64,000 nucleotides of DNA from Diplonema papillatum (taxonomy: Eukaryota; Euglenozoa; Diplonemea; Diplonemida; Diplonemidae), in the NCBI GenBank assembly GCA_030068145.1, contig JAPJBO010000340.1, positions 1 to 64,000 on the forward strand. The letters are read 5' to 3'. The first letter of the stretch is position 1; each line of letters begins with the position of its first letter. The notes under the pieces are model-generated. The model searched no databases. It was not told where the DNA came from and worked only from the letters and a program-made list of their open reading frames with translations. Made by a program: the position numbers and the translations under genes. Positions 10,065 to 21,072 of the stretch are shown piece by piece.

Positions 10065-10489
10065 TAGCCAGCCAGTGCTGAAAAAACGAAAGGAGCCGTG
10101 GCGGCGTCACGTCGGCGCAGGCCGTTGTTCGGTGGCCGCGGCTGAGCCTGGGCTTCTTCGCCTGGGTGAAGGCGAAGACCGGCGAGATCGACGCGGATGA
10201 CTTGTTCGCCTACAAAACGAACCGGCGGGTCGTCATCCGCGACCGCAAGCTCGGCATCGCCCGGATCCTGAACATGGTCGGGTTCTTCATTTACGTGGGC
10301 GTTTACGTGTTTTTCGTAGCAACAATGCATTGTAAACACGACAGTGAACGCTGGCAGCGCGTTTGGGAGAAGATTAGCCAAACGATCATATTCACTCACC
10401 ACCACTCACCAACGGGCCAATCCTCTCCCCGCACGTACAAACAAACGACACGCTGTATCAGAAGGTTCCAGACGCAAGTCTAACTCAAT
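10065..10489 (+). pseudogene. P2X 5' unit, left host flank of the YR retroelement
   Basis: Leader, start region and codons for EIDADDLFAYKTNRRVVIRDRK-type sequence of the P2X-like gene, then a degenerate first membrane segment, then the leader-type 3' part of the repeat unit ending TCTAACTCAAT. The next base begins the retroelement's A1 repeat. The matching right flank is at 17207. Confidence 0.8.
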
Positions 10490-10571
10490 TAGGTGTTTAA
10501 TTCAGCTAATCCCGAGCAAAGCCCCGGCAGGAGCGCGGATCTCCACCAAACCGGATCAGTCATTTGTTTCT
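10490..10571 (+). repeat. Split direct repeat A1
   Basis: 82 bp, identical to 15376-15457. It starts TAGGTGTTTAATTCAGC and ends ATTTGTTTCT. It forms the left terminus of the YR retroelement. Confidence 0.85.
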
Positions 10572-13500
10572 GACGTGCAGGCTCCCTGTGGTTGAGATCC
10601 GCCGTGCCGCGTGCACGGCGTGAAGCTCGCCTGGTTGAGATCCGTCTACCCTGATCACCGACGTGTAGGCTCGCTTTGGTTGAGATCCGCCGTGCAGCGT
10701 GCACGGCGTGAAGCTCGCCTGGTTGAGATCCGTCTACCCTGATCACCGACGTGTAGGCTCGCTTTGGTTGAGATCCGCCGTGCCGCGTGCACGGCGTGAA
10801 GCTCGCCTGGTTGAGATCCGTCTACCCTGATCACCGACGTGTAGGCTCGCTTTGGTTGAGATCCGCCGTGCAGCGTGCACGGCGTGAAGCTCGCCTGGTT
10901 GAGATCCGTCCGGCCTGGTCACTGACGTGTAGGCTCCCTGTGGTTGAGATCCGCCGTGCCGCGTGCACGGCGTGAAGCTCGCCTGGTTGAGATCCGTCTA
11001 CCCTGATCACCGACGTGTAGGCTCGCTTTGGTTGAGATCCGCCGTGCAGCGTGCACGGCGTGAAGCTCGCCTGGTTGAGATCCGTTCCTGGTCACTGACG
11101 TGCAGGCTCCCTGTGGTTGAGATCCGCCGTGCCGCGTGCACGGCGTGAAGCTCGCCTGGTTGAGATCCGTCTACCCTGATCACCGACGTGTAGGCTCGCT
11201 TTGGTTGAGATCCGCCGTGCAGCGTGCACGGCGTGAAGCTCGCCTGGTTGAGATCCGTCCCCTGGTCACTGACGTGCAGGCTCCCTGTGGTTGAGATCCG
11301 CCGTGCCGCGTGCACGGCGTGAAGCTCGCCTGGTTGAGATCCGTCTACCCTGATCACCGACGTGTAGGCTCGCTTTGGTTGAGATCCGCCGTGCAGCGTG
11401 CACGGCGTGAAGCTCGCCTGGTTGAGATCCGTTCCTGGTCACTGACGTGCAGGCTCCCTGTGGTTGAGATCCGCCGTGCCGCGTGCACGGCGTGAAGCTC
11501 GCCTGGTTGAGATCCGTCTACCCTGATCACCGACGTGTAGGCTCGCTTTGGTTGAGATCCGCCGTGCAGCGTGCACGGCGTGAAGCTCGCCTGGTTGAGA
11601 TCCGTTCCTGGTCACTGACGTGCAGGCTCCCTGTGGTTGAGATCCGCCGTGCCGCGTGCACGGCGTGAAGCTCGCCTGGTTGAGATCCGTCTACCCTGAT
11701 CACCGACGTGTAGGCTCGCTTTGGTTGAGATCCGCCGTGCAGCGTGCACGGCGTGAAGCTCGCCTGGTTGAGATCCGTTCCTGGTCACTGACGTGCAGGC
11801 TCCCTGTGGTTGAGATCCGCCGTGCCGCGTGCACGGCGTGAAGCTCGCCTGGTTGAGATCCGTCTACCCTGATCACCGACGTGTAGGCTCGCTTTGGTTG
11901 AGATCCGCCGTGCAGCGTGCACGGCGTGAAGCTCGCCTGGTTGAGATCCGTTCCTGGTCACTGACGTGCAGGCTCCCTGTGGTTGAGATCCGCCGTGCCG
12001 CGTGCACGGCGTGAAGCTCGCCTGGTTGAGATCCGTCTACCCTGATCACCGACGTGTAGGCTCGCTTTGGTTGAGATCCGCCGTGCAGCGTGCACGGCGT
12101 GAAGCTCGCCTGGTTGAGATCCGTTCCTGGTCACTGACGTGCAGGCTCCCTGTGGTTGAGATCCGCCGTGCCGCGTGCACGGCGTGAAGCTCGCCTCGTC
12201 TACCCTGATCACCGACGTGTAGGCTACCTGTGGTTGAGATCCGCGATGCCCGTAGACGGCGTGAAGCGCCTGGCTGAGATCCGTCTAGCCTGATCACCGA
12301 CGTCTAGACACGCTTCTGCTGAGAGCCACCGTGCCGCGTGCGCGGCGAAGCTCGCCTTGCTGAAATCTGTCTGGCCTGAGTGAGCACTGGCGTGTATGCT
12401 CGCTTCTGCCGCGGTCTGCCGTGCCACGCGCACAGCGTGCATGCTCGCTTTGCTGGGATCCGTCAGGCGCCTGTCGAGCGCATGGTCGTTGACGTGTAGG
12501 GTCGCTGCGGCTAAGATCCGCCGTGCCCCGTGCACGGCGTGAAACTCGCCTGGTTGAGATCCATCTGGCCTGGTCACTGACGTGTAGACTCGCGGCTAAG
12601 ATCCGCCGTGCCCTGTGCACGGCGTGAAACTCGCCTGGTTGAGATCCATCTGGCCTGGTCACTGACGTGCAGGCTCGCTTTGGCTGAGATCCGCGATGCC
12701 CGTGCACGGCGTGAAGCGCCTGGTTAAGATCCGTCTAGCCTGATCCCTGACGTCTAGACACGTTTCTGCTGAGATCCGCCGTGCCGCGTGCACGGCATGA
12801 AGCTCGCCTTGCTGAAATCTGCCTGGCCTGAGCACTGACGTGTAGGCTCGCTTCTGCTGCGGTCAACAGCGTGCATGCTCGCTTGGCTGGGATCCGTCAT
12901 GTGCCTGTCGAGCGCATGGTCGTTGACGTGTAGGCTCGCTGTGCCTCGTGCACGGCGTGAAGTTTGCCTGGTTGAGATCCATCTGGTCTGGTCACTGACG
13001 TGCAGGCTCCTTGGCTGAGATCCGCCGTGTCGCGTGCACGGCATGAAGCTCTCCTGGCTGAGATGAGTTGGCCTGACGGCTGACGTGTAGGCTCGCTTCT
13101 GCTGCGGTCTGCCGTGCCACGCGCGCAGCGTGCATGCTCGCCGTACCGGGGGTCCGTCGGGCGCCTGTCGAGCGCATGGTCGTTGACGTGTAGGCTCGCT
13201 GCGGTTGAAGATCCGCCATGCCGCGTGCATGGCGTGAAGCTCGCCTGGATGAGTCCATCTGGCCTGGTAACTGACGTGCAGATTAGCTCAGCATTCCCAA
13301 ACTGAGCGACTCGTGCTAGCAAGGAGTTACATGGCTCGCCGAGGAAATACGGGACTCTAATCCTCTGTGGATGTCGCTTCGGCCGAGATCCGCCGTGCCG
13401 CGTGCACGGCACGAAGCTCTCCTGGCTGCGATCAGTCTGGCCTGACAGCTGACGTGTAGGCGCGCTTTTGGCTGAGATCCGCCGTGCCGCGTGCACGGCG

Positions 13501-13640
13501 AAGCTCGCCTGGCTGAAATCCGTCTGGCCTGAGCACTGACGCGTAGACTCACTGCTGCTGCGGTCTGTGCTTGCTTTGCCGAGATCCGTCAGGCGCCTGT
13601 CGAGCGCATGGTCGTTGACGTGTAGACCCGTGCCACGCAC
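10572..13640 (+). repeat. Satellite array with 173-bp higher-order unit inside the YR element
   Basis: Built from ~86-bp monomers containing GGTTGAGATCCGCCGTGC and GCACGGCGTGAAGCTCGCC. From about 10.96 to 12.2 kb, alternating monomers form a 173-bp period with almost no variation. From about 12.29 to 13.64 kb the monomers are degenerate and a longer variant with GTCGAGCGCATGGTCGTTGA recurs at irregular 265-430-bp spacing. Each monomer contains an inverted repeat, GCCGTGC and GCACGGC separated by 5 bases, that can form a hairpin. The many 61-codon open frames here are products of the period and not genes. Confidence 0.9.
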
Positions 13641-14850
13641 ACAGTGCAAGCTCGCCTGGTTGAGGTCCGTCTGGACCGCTGGATGCCTGCCATGTGGCCG
13701 GCGAAATTCCTGGGAGCTGGGCATCGCCGAGGCCTGACAACCTCTTGGCGAATCTCTGAAAGGGTTGCCCGACGCCGGGACCCGGACGTGTCAGTCGAGG
13801 AGCTGATTCGGGGCCAGCCCGACGTGCTCGCGAGGGCCAAGAGGGCCGTCAGGGGCGAACCGGTCGCCAACAAGGAGGCCATCTGGGCGTCGGTGCAGAA
13901 AGAGGTGGACAGAGGCTTCGTGGTCGAAGTGGGGCTGCCTATGAGCGAGTTTTTCTGCGGCGCTTTATGGTCGCCGATCGCCCGGCTGACGCCGGACCAG
14001 GAGATATGGCGGACGAGCCTCCATGCGTTCGTGCAGTCAATATGGCGGTCGACATGGCGGCGAGGGTCAAGCTGGGCATCGTCGACGTCTTCGTGGAGGT
14101 GGTGCGGCAGCTGGCCAATGATGGCCTCTGAAAGATTTGCTGCAGACGGATGAAGGCGCAGGACGATGTCATCTGCAGGAGCTCTGGGCGGCGACGGGAC
14201 GACCCCACGGGACACCAGCTTTCGGCACCTGGACTTGATTGTCTTGACCGCCGGGCGCGGAAGGGTACGTTGGTGTTCGTTCTGGAGGGCGTTCTCCCTC
14301 ACGACTCTGGCACCGGGCGAGGCCGCGTCGCTAGCAGGGAAGTTGGGGGTCGCCTCGTCCTCCCTGTTTGGCAAGGTGGTAGGGTGCCTCTCCAGCTTTT
14401 ATCCAGGCGCGCCGAAGCGCAGAAAATTCAAGCTGGGTCGCGAGCCTCGTGTATCGCTCCAGTGGTGGGTTGTCTAGGGTCTTTGAGAAGTCGGTTCCCC
14501 TCAACTCGCTTAGTCCGGACATGGGAAGCTGTTTACGGATGCCTGCTCGAAGGGGTTGGGTGCAACCCTGTCGTTCTTACAGACGGCGTGGTGTCGTCTA
14601 CTACTGCGCTTCCTGTCCGGGCGTCCGGGCCGCTGATTCACGCACTGAAGCTCGCGTCCGTGTCGGTGGCCGGTCTGTGGCATACGGAGATGACGGGTGT
14701 GCAAGTTTCGTTGGGACAACGTCGTTCTGGCGAGCCTTGTCCAGGGCCAGTCTAGCTAGAATGCTGCTTGCCCCGGTTCACGGGCTGTAGAAAGGCATCG
14801 TCAGGGCGAAGGCGAGATGAACGTAGCGGACCTTCCGAGTCGCCCTGTCC
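13640..14850 (+). pseudogene. RT-RNase H relic of the YR retroelement
   Basis: The N-terminal RT region is in frame at 13644-14110 (…KEAIWASVQKEVDRGFV…, GALWSPIARL). RNase H motifs appear later in other frames: LFTDACSKGLGATL near 14527-14570 (first catalytic Asp) and MNVADLPSR near 14818-14844 (last catalytic Asp). The frame changes several times and no RT active-site box survives intact. Orientation matches the element. Confidence 0.65.
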
Positions 14851-15039
14851 ACTCCTATGCCGTGTCCGTTCCTCGGCGGTGCCCGGTTAGGCGGATGCCG
14901 GGCTTCCACACGAACGATGGGGCGACGGCAGACCTCTTGGTCCCGGGCACCTCCAGCTTGTGCCGTAGGCTGCTGGTTCTTGCGCATTGATCTTTGGCTT
15001 CTCTTCTCTTTTGCGTCGGTCCATTGGGATAGAGCCATT

Positions 15040-15375
15040 GGGATAATCCCAGAGTCCCGCGAGGCGAATGCGAGCAGCCAGGCATCGTGAGCCGGCCCGC
15101 CGCAGCCAGTTGTGTTAGATTGAAGCCAACTCAGGCCTTCGCCAGTTGAGCTGTGACTGATGCGGTAGCCAGGAGGACCGATCTCCCCAACTGAGGCAGC
15201 CGCCGGGCAGCCAACTTCGCCGGTCAGCTCGTTCCCAAGGTACCAGCAAGCCAGCTAAGGAGAGCTAACCGTGAATGATCCTTTGGTAGGTATGACATGA
15301 ATTAAACGGATGTTAAATTGGCGGATGGAGAAGGAACAACGGCTCCGAGTGACTCTCTCCAAGGAGGCAATTTAA
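15040..15375 (+). repeat. Split direct repeat B1
   Basis: 336 bp, same length and sequence as 16871-17206 by eye. Starts GGGATAATCCCAGAGTCCCG, ends AAGGAGGCAATTTAA, and runs directly into A2. Confidence 0.9.
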
Positions 15376-15457
15376 TAGGTGTTTAATTCAGCTAATCCCG
15401 AGCAAAGCCCCGGCAGGAGCGCGGATCTCCACCAAACCGGATCAGTCATTTGTTTCT
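15376..15457 (+). repeat. Split direct repeat A2
   Basis: Identical 82-bp copy of A1 at 10490-10571, directly joined to B1. The B1-A2 junction is the expected product of the circular intermediate of this class. Confidence 0.85.
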
Positions 15458-15675
15458 CCCGCCCGCCCACCCGAAGAAAATAATGACATGAGACGTTGCA
15501 CGGTTAGACGGCATGAGAGGGGGGTCGAGTGGAAAGCTCTGGTTCGCTCACTCGCGGGGTTGCCCGAGGTCGTGCCCCTGACCTCCTTCCGTGTAATGCC
15601 GTGCAGGGTGCTTCCTGAATCTCTCTCATCAGGAAGCCGCGGCCGGCCGAGGAAGACTACAAGCGTTTTCGCAGC

Positions 15676-16690
15676 GTGGCGGCAGAGCTAGGAGCGGGGC
15701 CCCGCGAACGGGGTCCCGCCCCGAGCAGGGACGGTGCCAAGGACACACCGCCCCGGTCTCCGCCCGGTCAGCGAGCAAGGAGACGGACTCTGCAGAGGGC
15801 AGCGCTTAAGAGGTCCCTCAGTCGGAACTCAGCCGAGGTGGCCCGCAGGGCCATGCGGGCCCGTTACACGACGGTGGGCTCGAAGGCCACATACGACTCG
15901 AACACGGCCGGGTACGTGTCGTGGTGGTAGTAGCATGGGCTGAGCCTCTCCCAACCACGGTGGAGAGGTTGGAGGAGTTCGGCGGTCACCTGCTGCTGAT
16001 GGGCGACGACGGGGCAGCTCACATTGCAGAGAACAAAGCCGCGGGGTTGTGTTCTCGATGACCCGCTGAATATCGTGGGTAGAATGATGGCCGTCCTCGG
16101 GAAGGAGTCGCCGGACCCACAGCAGGCGGAGCCGCTGGGCGTGAAGGAGTTCAGGACGACTTTTGATGCCATCCGGACTACGGGCGACTACGGCGCTGCC
16201 CGGATTCTGGGCGATCCGCGCAGAGGACGGCACTCTAAATGGAGGACGGCTCAGGGTCGAGTGGCGCATGGCGAAGGGCAAGAGGAACGCATGCGGTACT
16301 TGACGTTCAAGGCCATCAATTTGGTGCCTTCGCTCACGCTTTCCGGCCCAGCACCGTCCTCCATCCGCTTCTGCCCGTCGAGGTGTTCACCCTCCTGAAG
16401 CGCTTGGCCGGGTCAAGTCAGCTCCTGTGCCCCAACTGCGGGTACCGCTCATTCAGGGAGGCACTCTGCGATACAAGGACACAGCGGGGACTCTTCGCCG
16501 TTATTAACGGGATGTCGGCGGGGGAGTCCAGGAAGGAGACCCGCGTACACACACACGACGCAGCGCCAGGGTCGGTGGTTGCACACTGCTGAAGGCGGGG
16601 AGGGGTGATGCAGGTTTGCGAGCTGGGGGACTGGGCGTCGGAGGACGTGGTGAGGTTGTACGGGGAGAAGCACACGCGCGATCCGTAGTG
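15676..16690 (+). pseudogene. Tyrosine recombinase relic
   Basis: The N-terminal SAM-like part is visible near 15840-15930 (RRAMRARYTTVGSKATYDSNTAGYVSWW). The middle (about 16300-16520) reads LLPVEVFTLLKRLAGSS…; near 16540-16600 comes a degraded active-site region (VHTHDA…). The C-terminal box GDWASEDVVRLYGEKH near 16628-16675 contains the position of the nucleophilic Tyr. Several frameshifts and stops separate the pieces. Its location between A2 and B2 is unusual, since in described elements the recombinase usually lies left of the B1-A2 block. Confidence 0.55.
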
Positions 16691-16870
16691 CGTAGAGACG
16701 GTCCGGTTTTACAACCCGGTGCGACTAGCTCATTGCTACGCCGCACCCTCGTAGGTCGGTCCTCCTCGGGATTCATATGAAGCTCCCCGCGCCCCACCCG
16801 TTCTTCTCTCCCCACTTCCCCGCAGTGGATCAAGGTTAGTCTCCCTGGCTTGCTGAGCTTGACCGGCGGA

Positions 16871-17206
16871 GGGATAATCCCAGAGTCCCGCGAGGCGAAT
16901 GCGAGCAGCCAGGCATCGTGAGCCGGCCCGCCGCAGCCAGTTGTGTTAGATTGAAGCCAACTCAGGCCTTCGCCAGTTGAGCTGTGACTGATGCGGTAGC
17001 CAGGAGGACCGATCTCCCCAACTGAGGCAGCCGCCGGGCAGCCAACTTCGCCGGTCAGCTCGTTCCCAAGGTACCAGCAAGCCAGCTAAGGAGAGCTAAC
17101 CGTGAATGATCCTTTGGTAGGTATGACATGAATTAAACGGATGTTAAATTGGCGGATGGAGAAGGAACAACGGCTCCGAGTGACTCTCTCCAAGGAGGCA
17201 ATTTAA
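16871..17206 (+). repeat. Split direct repeat B2
   Basis: Second 336-bp copy of B1, forming the right terminus of the YR element. It ends AAGGAGGCAATTTAA before host sequence CCAACTA. Confidence 0.9.
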
Positions 17207-17870
17207 CCAACTATACTTTGGCGAGGGGGGCTATCCCACAAAGAAGAAAGTCGCCCAGCCAGTGCTCAAAACAGGAGTCGTGGCGGCGTCACATCGACGC
17301 AGGCCGTTGTTCGGTGGCCGTGGCTGAGCATGGGCTTCTTCGCCTGGGTGAAGGCGAAGGCCGGCGAGAACGCTGGCAGCGTGTTTGGGAGAAGATCAGC
17401 CTAACGATCATATTCACTCACTATCACTCACCAACAGGATTGGCCTGCTGCATTGTCCTCCCTCGGCACGTACAAACAAACGACACGCTGTATCAGAAGG
17501 TTCCATGCGCATGTTCAAGTCTAACTCAATTGCTTCCAACTAGGTGAGGGGGGCTATCCCACAAAGAAGAAAGTCGCCCAGCCAGTGCTCAAAACAGGAG
17601 TCGTGGCGGCGTCACATCGACGCAGGCCGTTGTTCGGTGGCCGTGGCTGAGCATGGGCTTCTTCGCCTGGGTGAAGGCGAAGGCCGGCGAGAACGCTGGC
17701 AGCGTGTTTGGGAGAAGATCAGCCTAACGATCATATTCACTCACTATCACTCACCAACAGGATTGGCCTGCTGCATTGTCCTCCCTCGGCACGTACAAAC
17801 AAACGACACGCTGTATCAGAAGGTTCCATGCGCATGTTCAAGTCTAACTCAATTGCTTCCAACTAGGTGA
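17207..17870 (+). repeat. Two tandem 323-bp copies of the P2X 5' region
   Basis: The GAGGGGGGCTATCCCAC landmark occurs at 17223, 17546 and 17869, giving a 323-bp period. Each unit carries the P2X leader and the first ~13 codons (MGFFAWVKAKAGE), then switches to non-P2X sequence ending TCTAACTCAATTGCTTCC. The second unit is the intact empty-site counterpart of the YR element's insertion point. These truncated starts could act as extra promoters or uORFs only if transcribed; that is not shown. Confidence 0.85.
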
Positions 17871-17975
17871 GGGGGGCTATCCCACAAAGAAGAAAGTCGC
17901 CCAGCCAGTGCTCAAAACAGGAGTCGTGGCGGCGTCACATCGGCGCAGGCCGTTGTTCGGTGGCCGCGGCTGAGC

Positions 17976-20900
17976 ATGGGCTTCTTCGCCTGGGTGAAGG
18001 CGAAGGCCGGCGAGATCGACGCGGATGACTTGTTCGCCTACAAAACGAACCGGCGGGTCGTCATCCGCGACCGCAAGCTCGGCATCGCCCGGATCCTGAT
18101 TATTGTCGGGCTCTTCATGTACGTGGTCGTGTACGAGGTGATCATGCAGCACGGGTACCTCATTAAAGACGTCCCCATCGGCTTCAACACACTTAGCATC
18201 CGCCGCGGCGGCTGGGACAGCGTCGACCCGGCGTGCTGCACCGGCGAGGGCGGATGGTGCGACACGAAGTGCGTATTCCCCGCGGCCGGCGGCGGGACCG
18301 CCTGCGAAGCGCAGGTGGACAGCGCTGCTTGCGTCAGCAACGCGTGCGAGTGGGTCGAAAGTTCGAATGAAACGGCGTTCGGATCCCCGAGGGGAAGGCT
18401 GCGCTGTGTGGGCTGGGACCGGTATAACGCAGTCCACCCCGCTGCGGAGGAGTACAGTGCATCTATCACGACGAGAGTGACGGTGTCGAAGTACCGAGAA
18501 CTCCCTGTTGAGTGTCGGTTGAACGTGTCGGGGTCGTCGTGCGGCGATTGGGAAGAGCAGTCGCGGGAGCCGTACTTCACCACCGGCATCGAGGACATGA
18601 CGATCATGATGGCGCACGGAGTGTACGGGCAAGAGGTCGAGCGGGTGGTGATGGCCCAGGAGATGAACAAAGCGGTCCTCAACGACGCGAACGACGACGT
18701 GTACCTCTCTTTCTGCGGCGCCGGGACGGCTTCCGGCCGCGGCTTCCGGACGGACTCAGCGGCGCGGTGCGACGCTGACGACAAGAGCCGACCGGGCGAC
18801 ATCTTCTCGGTGCGCGAGCTGCTGCACGCCGCCGGCGTTGAGACCCTCGACAAGCTCCGGTCGGACGGCGGCTCCTCCTCCGACACGCTGCGGTGTGCCG
18901 TTGCCCGTTCACGCACCCCGGACTTTTGCAGCCATATATAGATACTAAGTCGATGCGTGAGTGAAAAAAGTGCGGGAGTGGCCACTCTCGCATTGAGGGA
19001 GTGGCCACTCTCGCATTGAGGGAGTGGCCACTCTCGCATTGAGGGAGTGGCCACTCTCGCATTGAGGGAGTGGCCACTCTCGCATTGAGGGAGTGGCCAC
19101 TCTCGCATTGAGGGAGTGGCCAGCATTGAGCCACTCTCGCATTGAGGGAGTGGCCACTCTCGCATTGAGGGAGTGGCCACTCTCGCATTGAGGGAGTGGC
19201 CACTCTCGCATTGAGGGAGTGGCCACTCGCATTGAGAGAGTGGCCACTCTCGCATTGAGGGAGTGGCCACTCTCGCATTGAGGGAGTGGCCACTCGCATT
19301 GAGAGAGTGGCCACTCTCGCATTGAGAGAGTGGCCACTCTCGCATTGAGGGAGTGGCCACTCTCGCATTGAGAGAGTGGCCACTCTCGCATTGAGAGAGT
19401 GGCCACTCTCGCATTGAGGGAGTGGCCACTCTCGCATTGAGAGAGTGGCCACCCTCGCATTGAGGGAGTGGCCACCGTCGCATTGAGAGAGTGGCCACTC
19501 TCGCATTGAGGGAGTGGCCACCCTCGCATTGAGGGAGTGGCCACCGTCGCATTGAGGGAGTGGCCACTCTCGCATTGAGGGAGTGGCCACTCTCGCATTG
19601 AGAGTGGCCACTCTCGCATTGAGGGAGTGGCCACTCTCGCATTGAGAGTGGCCACTCTCGCATTGAGGGAGTGGCCACTCTCGCATTGAGAGTGGCCACT
19701 CTCGCATTGAGGGAGTGGCCACTCTCGCATTGAGAGTGGCCACTCTCGCATTGAGGGAGTGGCCACTCTCGCATTGAGAGTGGCCACTCTCGCATTGAGA
19801 GTGGCCACTCTCGCATTGAGGGAGTGGCCACTCTCGCATTGAGAGTGGCCACTCTCGCATTGAGAGTGGCCACTCTCGCATTGAGAGAGTGGCCACCCTC
19901 GCATTGAGGGAGTGGCCACCGTCGCATTGAGGGAGTGGCCACTCTCGCATTGAGAGTGGCCACTCCCTCATTGAGGGAGTGGCCTCGGCAACGCCTGGTC
20001 GCAAATTAAAAATGGGCACACTTTCTAAGGTATTTTTGAGACCTACTCATGCATACCAGAACACGATTTTTGTTGAACGCTTACGCCCGCCACTAAACCC
20101 AGATTCACCTGTGTTTCGTGTGGGCTACAGCCCATTTACCTCCTTTGATCTTTGCAACTGGCAGCCTCCTCAAGTATTTCCTACAAAGCAGGTGCTTATA
20201 CAAAAAAAGAACCTTTTAACGGTCCCCAAATCCCCGGATCCTCAAGCGAGCTTTTTCACTCTAAAAGGGCGCAAACCCAACTACAACCTTTCGAAATCAG
20301 GTACGACGGATTGGTGCTCCTGCTCATCGTGAAGTACGACGGCTCCGGTATAGATTCCGACATGCGGTACAGCATGTCGGTTAAGGCTCTGCAGGGCATT
20401 GAATTTTTTTTCGAAGAACCCCTCTACACCACGACGGCTGGCGGGCAGCTGGTGCGGGAAGTGTGGAAGCGGCACGGGCTGCGGATTGTGTCCGTGGCTT
20501 CGGGGCACGTGGTTCGGTTCGCGTTCGCAGAGCTAATGAAGACGCTGGTGATAGGGATGGGGCTGATGAAAGTGGCCAGCGTCGTGGTCGAGCTGCTGAT
20601 CATGCTTCTGCCGGTGAGCGGGGTGTACAAACGGTATAGAGACGTCAAAACGATCGATTTCTCCGATTTCGACAAGGACAAAGTCCGCGACATGCACGAC
20701 CTACACTTCGCCTTGGGTGAGGTCCGTACAGGGGGTCCCCTGGATCCGTTGGAGGAAATGCAGTTGCACCGTGTGGACGTGCCGAAACCGTCGTTCACCA
20801 AGTTCGGCGACACGTTCAACGGCTATAACCGACGTGCCTCCGCCGAAGGCCAGCCCGGCAACGGCAAAGCCAACTCTTCGCGCAACAACTCGCCCAGCAG

Positions 20901-21072
20901 CGCGGTCAACCCGAAGCTCAACCAGCCGCTGCTTGCTTCGTCGCTCGACTCGCGGAAACCGTCGAGCACCACCATCCACGCTACGAGCTTTCCTGAATCC
21001 TCGTCGTTGGCTGCTTCTTCCCCGGCACCTGGTGGTGCGGGGTCCCCACAGGGGCGCACAGGGTATCTTTGA
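17976..21072 (+). CDS. P2X-like ATP-gated cation channel, two exons (17976-18892, 20301-21072)
   Basis: Start ATG at 17976. A GT donor at 18893 and AG acceptor at 20299-20300 join the exons within an Arg codon and keep the frame (917+772 bp, 562 residues). Exon 1 has the P2X N-terminal motif Y-x-T-x-R (Tyr22-Arg26), a first membrane helix (about 35-55) and a Cys-rich ectodomain with N-glycosylation sites (NET, NVS). Exon 2 gives RYDGLVLLLIVKYDG, then a KRHGLRIV…G block leading to the second helix (about 385-412, with GMGL like the GSGL of animal P2X), and a long Ser/Pro-rich cytoplasmic tail. P2X channels are plasma or contractile-vacuole membrane trimers opened by ATP. The usual K-x-K ATP-contact motif after helix 1 is not evident, so ligand affinity is uncertain. 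Without splicing, a stop follows at 18939-18941. Confidence 0.75.
18970..19985. repeat. 23-bp minisatellite in the P2X intron
   Basis: About 44 units containing CTCTCGCATTGAGGGAGTGG, mostly 23 bp with 21-bp variants. Each unit can pair TGGCCACTC with GAGTGGCCA around a short loop, so the intronic RNA could form a chain of hairpins. The open frames of hundreds of codons on the minus strand are artefacts of the period. Confidence 0.95.
20071..20203 (-). mobile_element. MITE-like repeat, family R1, partial copy in the P2X intron
   Basis: Reverse complement of the left ~130 bp of the 217-bp element defined at 27405-27620. It ends GTGCTTATAC. It lies in the intron close to the acceptor side and is followed by an R3-like motif at about 20228-20275. 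Confidence 0.8.

Larger units (their letters stand above)
10490..17206 (+). mobile_element. Tyrosine-recombinase retrotransposon with split direct repeats (PAT/Ngaro-like), decayed
   Basis: Borders are set by repeats in the order A1 (10490-10571), B1 (15040-15375), A2 (15376-15457), B2 (16871-17206). A1 and A2 match over 82 bp; B1 and B2 are both 336 bp and look identical. This A1...B1-A2...B2 layout is the hallmark of PAT/Ngaro-type tyrosine-recombinase retroelements. Between A1 and B1 lie a satellite and an RT-RNase H relic; between A2 and B2 lies a recombinase relic. The host sequence resumes at 17207 where the empty unit at about 17525-17545 predicts it, with no target duplication, as expected for recombinase-mediated insertion. 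Coding regions are frameshifted, so it is not autonomous now. Confidence 0.8.

Noticed and set aside
10572..12300. Possible CRISPR array or tandem small-protein genes (repeated 61-codon frames)
   Set aside because: The whole 173-bp unit repeats with no unique spacers, and it sits in a eukaryotic retroelement; the frames are a by-product of the period.
18038..20019. Very long minus-strand open frames (641, 446 and 324 codons) reading SLNAREWP-type repeats
   Set aside because: They are produced by the 23-bp intronic minisatellite read in all frames; no start context, domain or non-repeat coding sequence.
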